A stretch of DNA of 64,000 nucleotides from Pseudopyrenochaeta lycopersici (taxonomy: Eukaryota; Ascomycota; Dothideomycetes; Pleosporales; Pseudopyrenochaetaceae): positions 496,001 to 560,000 of the forward strand of contig NHZP01000003.1 of the NCBI GenBank assembly GCA_003313425.1. The letters are read 5' to 3'. The notes under the pieces were generated by a model. That model saw only the letters and a list, made by a program, of their open reading frames with translations, searched no databases and was not told the origin of the DNA. This document shows positions 24,871-35,900 of this stretch, in pieces; the first letter of the stretch is position 1, and the number at the start of each line of letters is the position of its first letter. Made by a program: the position numbers and the translations under genes.

Positions 24871-25866
24871 TTAATCCTCTACTTCTACTATATCTTTCTT
24901 ATATATGCGCTTATTATATCCTGCCTCTCTATAAGTTTTACAGCGTTAGATACCCCTTATACTAGCACCTGTTTAAGCCCTCTCTGCACGCCTCTCTACC
25001 TTAAGTTAGGCATTAACGTCCCTCTAAGTAATTAAGTCCTCTCCCTTCTCCTTTAATAGGGTCCCTCCCTGCTAGATCTACTTTTTCTTACACTTTTTCT
25101 GCTTAAAAGTAGCTCTATTTACCTACTTAAGACTAGCTACTCTAGCTTCTAGTAATATGTGTAAGTATACCTTTAATATTAATCCCTTTTTAACTTATAA
25201 TACTATCTTAATAATAGAATTAGGAGAGGAACTCTTATAGTTATAAATCCTCTTTATAATTAGTGTTGTTTAAGCCTCTTGTAATAGGCTGCGCCCTTTA
25301 AGCAGGAGAGGCTTCGCTACTATCGCACGGGGAAAGAACTCCTTAATCTCCTCTGCCCCCTTTTCTTATTAGCTCGTACAAGTTAGCAGCTAGAGGAGCA
25401 CGTTCCTCTTCACTCGTACGAACATATATATATATCCTCTAAGGATACCTGTAACCTCTTCTCTATCTTTCTCCTTCTGTAGTATAGGACAAATGCACAC
25501 TCGTTAGTTAGGCCTCTTCGCCTATAACACCTCTATCTCCTAGGCGTTACTAGGTGTTTTAGGGCGCTAGGGGGTAGGCCCTAGTAGAGGTAGTATTAGC
25601 GTGCGAGGCTTTACCTTAAGCTTTAATAGCACTACCTCTAGGCTGTGTAAGACTAGGCTAGTTACTTAGAAGCTAAATAGAATATTCTGCTATAAGAACG
25701 AGGTCTTAAATACCTCCTTAAAGGAAGCTAGAAATGCTTTTTTATTAATATAGGTAATGTGACTGTCTACTAAGACCCTAATCTCTCGCTAGTATACCTA
25801 CTTTAATAGCGCAAAGCAGCCTATATTAAGCGGCTGTAGGATATAAGATAAATAGGAAGGCATATA
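24871..25866 (-). pseudogene. P2 transposase, C-terminal exon piece
   Basis: Begins at the G4 junction with MPSYLSYILQPLNIGCFALLK, the family motif around PHxSHxLQPLDVGxF, and runs to the stop complementary to 24871-24873. Near the end, RRCKTYREAGYNKRIYKKD is a CCHC knuckle in which two Cys and one His are now Tyr. Many TAG/TAA stops. Fourth of four pieces of the gene. Confidence 0.8.
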
Positions 25867-26317
25867 TGTTACGATCCAAGGAATGAGGGGACGCGCAGCT
25901 TAAAAAGGGCTCACTCGTGGCCCAGGGCTATAACGCATGTGCTAACCCAGTGGGAACTAGTGTCCCAGAAAGCTTGGCGACGGCCCCTATAAGATTCTCT
26001 AGGATCTTACATGTATCCCACAGATCCTATGAAATCCTAAGGAAACCTATAATAGGATTTATAGGATCCTATAGGACAGCCTGTATATAGATTATTGTAA
26101 TAAACCCTTATAGCTTATTATGTTTAACTTAATATTATACTCTACAGTATAGTGATAGTAATACTAATTATTCTTAAACCCTTAGTACTCTTTACAGAAG
26201 CGCCCTCTTACTGTCTTAGTACTAGACCCCTTCTATCTAGTCCCTTACTCTATCCCGGAGAACTAACCTTATAATCTTATTAGCTATCCCTACTAATAGC
26301 TTTTAAGATTCTTTACA
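25867..26317 (+). repeat. G4 5' LTR
   Basis: 451 bp, TGTTACGATCC...ATTCTTTACA. The first ~200 bp keeps CpA/TpG and CpG sites; the rest is RIP-altered. The 3' portion is shared with the 389-bp G5 LTR, but the 5' portion (U3) is unrelated to G5. Confidence 0.93.
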
Positions 26318-26349
26318 CTTTAAACACCCTTAAGATAAGTAACACTTAT

Positions 26350-28560
26350 ATGGAAAACGCGGCCTACTATGCTACCAGGCCAGGTAACGCTGTCGCTAAA
26401 CCAGACCTCTTCTATAGAGATTAGTTTAAGCTCAAAGAATAGCTACTCCAATTTAACCTGTTCTTTAAGTTTAATATAACTACTATAGACGACGACGACT
26501 AAGCAGTACTTATAACAAGCTATATAAGGGGCGAAGCTGCTAAATAGGTAAAGCCTTACCTAGTTAAGTACCTAGCTGAAGGAACTAAACCTAAGGAGCT
26601 GATCTAGATATTCGAAGACACAGGAGAATTCAAAATACGTATGCGATAAGCGTTTAGACTACTAAACGAGACTACTATCACAGAACGTAAAATTCAGAAC
26701 ATGTAATAAACTTAGTCTGCAGCTAATTACGCTAATAAATTTTTAGGGTATGCCAGACAAACTAACTAGAACGACAACACCCTAAAAACTATATATAAGT
26801 AAGGCCTAAAAGCAGACGTTCAGACTAAACTAATGTGCTCCAGCATAGGCATCAACACGCTAAACAACCTAATTAATAAAACTATCTAACTAGATATAGA
26901 ACTCTACAAGCTCTATATACAACTTAAAAGATAACTACTAGGATAAATAAAAGAAGATAAGAAACCCTAGAAGGACTATCGTAATAAGCTAAATAACAGC
27001 CGCCTATAATATTAGTAGCAGCTATAAGGAGTGCCTAGGCAGTACATATTAGGGGGCCCTAAGGTAATATATCTAGATAACCTTAATAAGGAAAAGTTAG
27101 GTAAGGGTAGGAAGAAAAAAGAAATAACCTACTTTAACTGCAATAAGAAAGGCTATATAGCTAAGGACTGTAGGTAAAAGAATAAGGTAACCCCTTAGAT
27201 TAATATATTAGCTGTAAAAGAAGAAGATAGCGATAATAAAACATAGGAAGTTGTTGCAGCCTAAGAGGAAGAGGCCTAAGATACAGAGTTATTACAGCTA
27301 CCTCTCCTAGAACCTACTAAGAAAGGGATTCTAGGAACCTAGTATAGTAATAAGAAAGAAGAGAGTAGTAGCTCCCTATCTCTAGTCTATAAAGATACTA
27401 AGGAAGACCTTAATAATACTATAGTACTCTTAACTAAAGATTAAAAAAGGGAAAACTTCTAGAACTAATATTAACTAGAAACCTTAAAGCTATTAACACC
27501 TACAGAGGCAGAAAAAGATATTACAGAACTTAACCGCTAACTATACGCGTAACATATATACAAAGTATAATATATTAACGCGTTAACCCTAGAAGAATAG
27601 AAAGCAGTTATAAAATAAGGAATAAGTATAATTATCCTAGCTAAATAAGCGATGTAAGATATATTATAAGAACACTATTATTACCCTAAATATTATATAA
27701 AAGTAATATAAGAGTAGGCAGAGAAAGCTAAAGAAGCATAGTAACCTGTAAGCGTTAGGGACGCACTATAGAAACTTTAACGAGCTAGATAAACATAGGC
27801 ACCAGAACCCCTAGTAGTTAAGACCCCTAAATATACATTACGACGCTAAATAATGCTATTATTAGTAAGGGAAGACGCCTTCTATATACCTAATACTTAG
27901 GACCTAGTATAATAAGAGTACCTTTAAGTTAACTCTTATAGCGAGATCGTGCTTACAGACAGTAAGAAACAGGATATCTATACCTAGCTCGAATAACAAA
28001 TACATTAGGAGGACGATAAAGAGAATGTTAACCCTCTCTAGCATCTTACAGAAAAAGAAGCCTAAGAAATATATAAGCACGCTAAAGCAGCTTAGACCCT
28101 ACATACTATACGTAAAGGACTACAGAAACTAGTACTAGACTACTTAATAGATCTACGCAATAAGCAACACAGTATTGTCTATTAGTCCTTTTGTACTACA
28201 GACCTATACGCGATCTATTATTTAAGTAAAATAGAATAAGAATACTTTCCTTACTTGTTTTACTAATATAAATACTAATAGTATAATTATCCTAAAGTTA
28301 AATGCGACAACTACCTATAAGATAAGAGGACTGTCCTCTACTTCCTAGGAAATAATAACCCTGTGGCTACTATAGTAATGCAGCTAGTCTTTAATAGAGA
28401 ATGTAATCAGCGATAATAGCAAACGTGCCTTAACTTAGATTACCTTAAGTATAAAGATATTAAGACACTAAACAGGTATTAGGAGGAGCCTTTTTTTAGA
28501 GTTACGCCTACTAATAGGTAAGAACTGCGAACCTTATACGTAACAGGCATATAAGGACTC
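26350..28560 (+). pseudogene. G4 gag (Gag part of a Gag-Pol frame)
   Basis: ATG at 26350 (MENAAYYATRPGNAV), 32 bp after the LTR. The frame is shared with protease and RT up to about 29850, so the original was probably one Gag-Pol polyprotein. A capsid-like region (VKPYLVKYL, GEFKIRMR) is followed at 27127-27171 by a nucleocapsid knuckle, Y-F-N-C-N-K-K-G-Y-I-A-K-D-C, the CCHC pattern with first Cys and His both changed to Tyr. Many in-frame TAG/TAA. Nonfunctional. Confidence 0.85.
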
Positions 28561-31200
28561 CTTAAGCTAAATATTAAGCTTAATAGAAGCTAGATAAAGG
28601 CACTAGTAGATTCTAGAGCACAATAGAGCTATATTTCTGCGCGAGTAATAGAATAAGCTAGCCTTATTCCATCGTTAAAATTAGTACTATATCTATTAAT
28701 AGTTACTAATAGACAGCTAATACTATTAGAGTCTGTAATCACACATAAAGTATAGAGCGTGTAACTCATTATCTAGAACTATAGGGAAATAATTAACCTA
28801 GACGTCTTTAGACTATCACAGTATAATGTAATACTAGAACTCCTATAGTTAAGGGAACATAGTCTAAACATAGATTAGAAAAGGAAAAAGTTCTTGTTTA
28901 AATACTATAGAACAGACGTAACTATAAGCAAGCCTACGCTGCGGCTAAGTGCCTAGGTAGATAAGAAGATAATAATTAGGATCCTTACTTTAAATAAGGA
29001 CGACCTCAAGATATAAGAGTCTGACTTAGCAGGTACTAATAGGAGGCTATTAGACTAATAAGCTAGAGTTAAGGAGTAAAGCGTAACTTTAGTAATCCCT
29101 AACAAGTATAAAGAATATAAGTTACTCTTTTAGGAAGAGATAACTATAAAAGCATTACCTAAACATTAACCCTAGGATTATAAGATAATCCTACAGGAAG
29201 GAAAGTAACTAACTTTTAGCCTAATTTATAGTTTATTAGAAAAAAAACTTAAAACCCTGCGCGAATATATTAAGACAAACTTAAAAAAGGGATTTATTAG
29301 GGAATTATAATTACTAGTAGGATACCCTATACTATTCGTACTAAAAAAGAATAAGAAGCTAAGATTATGCGTTAACTACTAGAAACTTAATAATATTATA
29401 GTAAAGAATTAATACCCTTTACTAAATATAGCAGAGCTATAAGATTAACTAGCCTTTATAAAAGTCTTTACAGTATTAGACTTAAGAAGAGCGTATAACC
29501 TTATTTATATAAAGGAAGGTAAAGAATAGAAGACTGCGTTTAGAACACGCTACAGCTACTATAAGTATACAGTAATACCTTTTAGTCTTACTAATGCACT
29601 AGTAATATGCTAGGCACTTATTAATAATATGTTAAGGGAATACCTAGACGTATTTATTATTGCATACCTTAATAATATCCTTATGTACTCTAATAATCTA
29701 TAGGAACACATTAAGCACGTTAAAATAGTTCTTACCTGCCTAGGAAGATTTAGTTTACTGCTTAAACCTAAGAAGTGTAAGTTCTATAAGGAGGAAGTTA
29801 AATTCCTAGGATATATAGTAGGTGCATATAGAGTAAAGATAAGCGAAGAAAAATAAGAATAGTAAAAGAATAGCCTAAACCTAAAATAGTTAAAGATATA
29901 TAGTTATTTATAGGATTTGTTAACTTTAACTAACAGTTTATTAAAGACTTCTCTAAAAAATCTATCCTACTTACTAAACTTATAAGGAAAGATATATAAT
30001 AGAAATAGAGAAATAAATAAAGAAAAGTATTCTAGATACTTAAGGAAGCCTATATTATACTACTAGTATTAATCGCATTCTAAATAGGAGAACCCTTACA
30101 GTTTAAAACAGATACCTTAGACCTTACACTAAGTGTAATAGCAAAATAAGAACGTAATAGGAAATAGCACCTAATTATCTACTACTCTAGGAAATTCACA
30201 GACCCTAAGGAACGCTACAACGTGCACGACAAGGAGCTTATAGCCGTCGTCAACGCCCTTAACTACTAGCAGATCTACGCAGAGAGCTGCTTAGATCTTA
30301 TAATATTTACAGATTATAAGAACTTAGTTAACTTTACTACTACTAAGACCTTAAACTAAAGATAGGTTAGATAGGCTAAAATATTAGGATAATATAAGTT
30401 TAAGATTATATATACGCTAGGAAAGGATAACAGCAGAGCTAACGCTCTTAGCCGCAGATTAGACATCGCAGGAATAAAAGTAATAGTTAGCGATGCTATC
30501 CTTTAAGTAAACTAGGATAGAAGCTTAGGACCTAATAAGTTATTAAACAATACTATAATAATTACGTCTAAAGTACCTAAGGAATTATAAGAAGTAATTA
30601 TCTAATAATACTATAATAACCTAGTACACAGTTACCCTAGAATTAAAAAAACAATAGAACTTATACAGCGATACTACAGCTTTAAAAACATAAAGGCTAA
30701 GGTTAAACAGTTTATTAAAAAATGCGCGGACTATTATAAGAACAAACATAGTACCTACGCACCCTATAGAGAAATGCAAGCTATAGAGCTACCTAACAAA
30801 CCTTAGGCAGATATTTCTATAGACTTTATAACAGGGTTACTACTGTCTAAAGATCCCGTAATAGGAATTAAGTATAACGCTATCTTTAACATAGTCTGCA
30901 GATTTATAAAAGCAGCAGAGATAATACTATTTAGAAATAACTATAACACAGAATAACTAGCGTTTATTATCCTAGACAGACTAATATAATATTATAGTAT
31001 ACCTAAGTCTATTATAAGTAACAGAGATAAGCTCTTTATATCTAACTTCTAGTCTACCCTAATAGCTGTAATAGGAATAAAGAGAAAGTTGTTAACAGCC
31101 TATTACCTATAAACAGATAGACAGACAGAAAGAACAAACAGAACAATAAAGACCTACCTAAGAATTTATAGTAATTAACAACAAAATAATTAGGTCTTAT
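28561..31200 (+). pseudogene. G4 pol, first part: protease, RT, RNase H, integrase start
   Basis: Protease near 28600 (ALVDSRAQ). RT about 29300-29850 with LDLRRAYNLI and YLNNIL at 29665-29682, the YLDD box with both Asp altered to Asn. A one-base loss in an A-run near 29850 (longer in G5) shifts the frame by one. RNase H about 30080-30480 (ERYNVHDKELIAVV). Integrase zinc region and core (SIDFITGL, ISNRDKLFISNF). Interrupted at 31200 by G3 and resumed at 45029. Confidence 0.87.
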
Positions 31201-31573
31201 TGTGCCGTTGCACAGGGTACCTGGGCAATCAGGTGATGATGGGTTTCCTTTGTCAGCGAGATTTGATGATAAGACTTGGAGATGCGAGAGATCTCAACGT
31301 TATGCACCAAAACCTCATGCACCACACTCCACGAGAATTCACTTCAAAAACTGAGATTTTGTAAAGTAGCTAGTGCATTAGCTACGTTAATTCATGAGAT
31401 TTCAGACCATTTTGTTTATTACTTTTAATCAGGCTCCATACTTACCTTCGTTTCTGGCAGACTGCACAGGCAGAGCTACTCCTGTTATTCACGCACGTTT
31501 GGATTCCATCGTTACCTCTCATTCATAACACCAGAACTGCGGGATTATGCCAAACCACCTTATTAACTCCACA
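31201..31573 (+). repeat. G3 5' LTR
   Basis: 373 bp, TGTGCCG...ACTCCACA. Differences from the 3' LTR that I could compare are all C/T or G/A transitions, so RIP rather than age explains them. Downstream, AGCGAAGCCTAAGGGG (TGGCGAAGCC in G2) may be the primer-binding site. Confidence 0.92.
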
Positions 31574-31610
31574 TATAATAGCGAAGCCTAAGGGGCACAA
31601 CGGTCTGTTC

Positions 31611-32701
31611 CAGTGATGGATATTTACTAGTAATTACTATTTACTTTACTATTTTACTAGTTTACTATTACTATTTTAATAGTAATTACTATTTTTTGAA
31701 ATAGTAATTACTATTAATAGTAAAATAGTAAACAAAATAGTAATTACTATTATAGTAATTACTAGTAATTACTATTTAAAAAAAGTAGTAATTACTATAA
31801 TAGTAATTACTAGTAAACTATAAATAGTAAATAAAAATAAAAATTGGAATACATCTATTATATCTTTCTACTTATTTAATAGCTTATTATAGTAGGAATA
31901 TGAACTATCTTTATATATAATATACTGTAAAATTAATTCTATATAACCTTAATAAAACTATAAAAACTACTTAATTATTATATTACTACTAAATCTAACT
32001 TATTATATTAAGTAAAATCTTAATAATAATATAGCTAAGTCTTAATAAAATACTAGCTATCTATAAAACTATTTTAAAAGGCTATTTCTTCTAAAGGAGA
32101 ATCTATAAACTCTTTAAATAAATTTCTTTCTTTTAACTTAATTTTATTAAAAGCTTCTTTTCTTCCTTTAAGTAAGATATATTATTAAAATAATTTAAAG
32201 TACCTAAGAAAAAGATATTACTCCTAAAGAAATATTTTTTATAAAAAGTAGTATATATACTACTAGTTATTAGCTGTTTTCTTCGGCGTATCTCTTTATA
32301 ACTATAATAAGTAGTACTAGTAAAGTACCTAATTAAATCTAGTATATATTAGTATAATATATATAAATATAAAAATATATAAGTAGATAGAAAATAGAAA
32401 TTTTTTAAATAAACTTCTTTTATATACTAGTTTTAAATAGTACTACTATATCTTAGAAGTTTAAGAGGTAGTATACTAACTATAATATAGAGCCTTTTAT
32501 ATATGTTATAAGTTATTCTTTTACTTTTTAAGAAATAGTAATTACTAGTTTACTATTTAGTGAAATAGTAATTACTATAGTAATTACTATAATAGTAATT
32601 ACTATTTAGTAAAATAGTAAACTAAGGCAAATAGTAAATAGTAAACTAGTAATTACTAGTAATTACTATTTTACTATAATTACTATTTTTGCCCATCACT
32701 G
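31611..32701 (+). mobile_element. non-autonomous hAT deletion derivative (hAT-N)
   Basis: 1,091 bp, CAGTGATGG...CCATCACTG, with a perfect 8-bp duplication GTCTGTTC at 31603-31610 and 32702-32709. It equals the left ~700 bp of copy B joined near 32365 to the right ~340 bp, so the transposase is gone. It keeps most of the accessory-gene exon 3 (32065-32340) with a one-base deletion. Inserted in the G3 leader. Confidence 0.95.
32065..32340 (-). pseudogene. accessory-gene exon 3 remnant in hAT-N
   Basis: Matches exon 3 of the hAT-B accessory gene on the minus strand, with the terminal codons changed (TAG lost or shifted near 32060) and a one-base deletion in the CTTCTTTTTCTTC tract at about 32155-32170 that breaks the frame. 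Exons 1 and 2 are deleted. It shows that the accessory gene was part of the ancestral element. Confidence 0.7.
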
Positions 32702-32709
32702 GTCTGTTC

Positions 32710-33342
32710 TGGTTAGGCTACAGCTAATAAGAGTAGAAAAAGCCTACATAGCATTGAACTGTCAACGTCGAAAACATAAATATAAGAGCGCTACATTGCG
32801 ATACAGAGATCATAGGATTACCTAGAAAGAGCTGGGTGTCTGTTTGACCCTGACAAACCTTTGAGAGGGATGGCGCTGTTGCGGCCAGCCTTCGGAACCT
32901 TTGAGAGGGATGGCGCTGTTGCGGCCAGCCTTCGGAACCTTAGAGAGGGATGGCGCTGTTGCGGCCAGCCTTCGGAACCTTAGAGAGGGATGGCGCTGTT
33001 GCGGCCACCCCCTCTACATTTTTGGAGCCAAGAGTTGACAGGGACCAGCTCTGTTGAGGCTGTATCCTTGTTATCTTGCTATAACAAATTAAGACTTCCT
33101 ATAATATGAGCGGAAGCTAACTTAGTAGTAGCAGGATAAGAAGACAAACAAGAATAAGATAACAGAAAATAAAAAACGAGAACAACTATAAATGATCAGG
33201 AAACAATTCAGAAGTAGTACAGTATCAGATTTTAGTTAATTATTAGCGTTAGCAAGGAACTGCCTAGTAGTTGTAGTCTCCTTATTTAGTTATACTAAAG
33301 GGCTGCAGCAGCCTATTCAGGATTCAGCCTTCAGCTATCCTC
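32710..33342 (+). other. G3 leader with 40-bp tandem repeat
   Basis: Untranslated leader between the hAT insertion and gag. The four-copy 40-bp repeat (32850-33010; core TTGCGGCCAGCCTTCGGAAC) is the complement of the seven-copy array in G2. The rest is AT-rich without a supported frame. Confidence 0.75.
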
Positions 33343-35900
33343 ATAGCTAAATCAACACCAGATTCGCTGTCATTCAGATCAGATCTTACGCCGGCTATTA
33401 AGGTTATTAAGAAACATACTATAGATACTAGCAAAGTACTTGTGCCTATAAGGCCAGTAAGGAAAGACTTTCTATTTACAGGAAAAGACGTTACTAAGTT
33501 CCTAGATAACTTTAATTACTAGGCAGACAATAGCAGCTATAATAACTATTAAAAGATAAGAATCCTTCTAGACTTCTGTAACACTATATACAGAAGCTTT
33601 ATTAAGAAAATAAGGCTATATAGGGTACTAGACTGGAAGAAGCTTTAAGAAGTAATAAAAGAGTATTAGTATAATTAAGATATAGCTTAACGCATGGGAA
33701 CGCGAGCGTTCCTAGAGACCTATATTTCTGAAACGTTAAGAAAATTCCTAGGACTATCTAAGTATTTAACTAACTTCGCAGCGTACAGTAACGCTTACAT
33801 TAAGACAGGCTAGCTACATAGGACAGAGGCTGGCTTCTTTTTCGCCAGAGGCCTTCTAAGAGAAGACTAAGATATAATCTTTATCTATATATATAAAGGG
33901 CCGATTCTAGACAAGCTAGAAAGTTTTAATATTAAGAAGATTTACACGTATTTTAAGCGCGTGTACCGCTAGAGAGAGAAGATAAAACAGATATCCTCTA
34001 GTTATGTAGAAAGAGAGGCTAAGCTTGCATACTAGATCCTTAATTAAGAAAAGAAAACATTAACAGCTGAGCAGCTAAAAGACGCAGTTAATAAGTATAA
34101 GAAAAGCAAAGTTTAAGAGGAAGCTAGGCCTGCTCTTCTACCTAGTGTAGATCCAGAGGTTCAAGACCTTATTTCAGCCCTCGGCAACTAGAAGATTAGC
34201 CTAGCTGAGGTTAACAAGATAATAGTTCATCCTAAGCTTAGTCAGATTCTAAGGAACCTAGCTACGTACGCGTACTTTATCAGCCGAGTCGTCTCAAGAG
34301 ATAATGCCAAGCAGTTACTATTAGAAAGGAATAATAGCTCGTACATAACGACGGCTCCTCGCAACTTAAATCCTCAGCAAGGCGCAATTACTATCTAAGG
34401 ACGTGAATATTAAAACACTTATAATATGTGCAACCTCCCTAGTTACATTACTAGAGAATGTAAGCTATATTAGCTGCTTTTACATCTTAGCTAGATTAGC
34501 TTTAAGTAGAATAGGGAAGTTAGATATAAGACTTACTATTTTAGTCCTTCGCACAAGAGGTTAGGGTAAATCTAAGGAACTGCACTCTAAACGTTACAGC
34601 TCTATTAGTTAAAACAGAAAATTTAGGAGTATTACAGAGTTACTAATAATATCTTAGATTAGCTAGCATCAGCAGTATATCCAGAGAAGTTTAATAGAGT
34701 AGACTTAAGGCCTGCTTAATATTAAAAGCTTAGACTACCAGCTATACAGTAACAGAAGGTGGTTAGTCCTAATACAAATACGATTACAGAAGATAGATAT
34801 AGCAGGATAGCTATAAGCCCGGCCAAGGACCTACTAAACTTTTAGAACGTTAGGATATTACTAAGAGGCTTAACTAAAGCGTGTTTTACCCTTAATAAGG
34901 TCACATCTTAGGACATTATTCTTAGTGCTTTTAAGGAAGGAGTAGTAAATGCTAGCTTAACTTATGTAGTAACACGCTCTTAAACGCGTTAGAATATTGG
35001 GAAAGATCTAGTTCTTAAGAAAGTTAGGCAGAGTAAAGTTTAGAAGCAAGCTCCTGCTAAACCTCCTTATTCTAAATAACTAAAGCGAGTTATAGTTAAG
35101 GACTATCGTATGCCTGTTATAAGGGGCAACACTGTATTCGAACTAATAAATATTAAGGAGTTTGAACAAGTAGAGCTAATTCTATTCGCTAGCTAAGCCT
35201 ATAACAAGCTATTCTCTCTCATACAGCCTCTGGACAACGATAGAAGCTTTCAGGATTTGAAAGCTAAGCCTGAATTTATTAGTTAGAATAAGAAAAAGAA
35301 GAACTAGAATAACAGCCTTACTAACACAGAGCTCCGTTATTTACTAGGCCCGCATCTAAACTGTATCGCTACTACTATACTGCGTTAAGAGGTGCGTAGT
35401 ATAACTTTTAGGGACCTTATAAGCTAACATTAGCTTCAAAAATAAGTTAGAAATATATTAAAAGCGATTAATAAGCCTGCCGCGTTGTTAGCCAGCGTAA
35501 ACGCTGTAGAATTGAGTATTAGGCCGGCCAGCTAATTAGTAATCGCTAGGTTAGCTAAGCGAGACCTGTTGGAACCTGATTGGCTGACACTGCAGTGCCT
35601 TACCCTGCACAACCCCGCGTCCGCCCATGTTATTAGGGATATTTAGAGGCATTTTTCTAATAAAGAAAAGGTTAAATTAAATTAAGTAGAGATGGTTAGT
35701 CTTAAAAAAGGACCGAATTTAGAGCTTAACTTAATATAATTTAGGACTTTTAATGCACAAACCAGGCATAAAGCCCTAGGAATATATAATACTTAGTATA
35801 AAGCTTTAGTTAATCCTACTAAATAAGAAGCTATAATAATTTAAAAGAAGATAGGCATAGCCTACGTATAGTGTAACCTTCTAACCTGCTAGGCCTTATT
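33343..35900 (+). pseudogene. G3 gag
   Basis: Start codon lost: the ATG of G2 (MAESTPDSLSF) reads ATA at 33343, a RIP transition. The same frame runs from there to protease and past 36300, so Gag and protease were one product. Capsid landmarks: GKDVTKFLDNFN, GTRAFLETYISETLRKFLGLSKY. A zinc knuckle at about 34415-34470 reads Y-N-M-C-N-L-P-S-Y-I-T-R-E-C, with both the first Cys and the His now Tyr. Multiple TAG/TAA stops. Confidence 0.85.
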
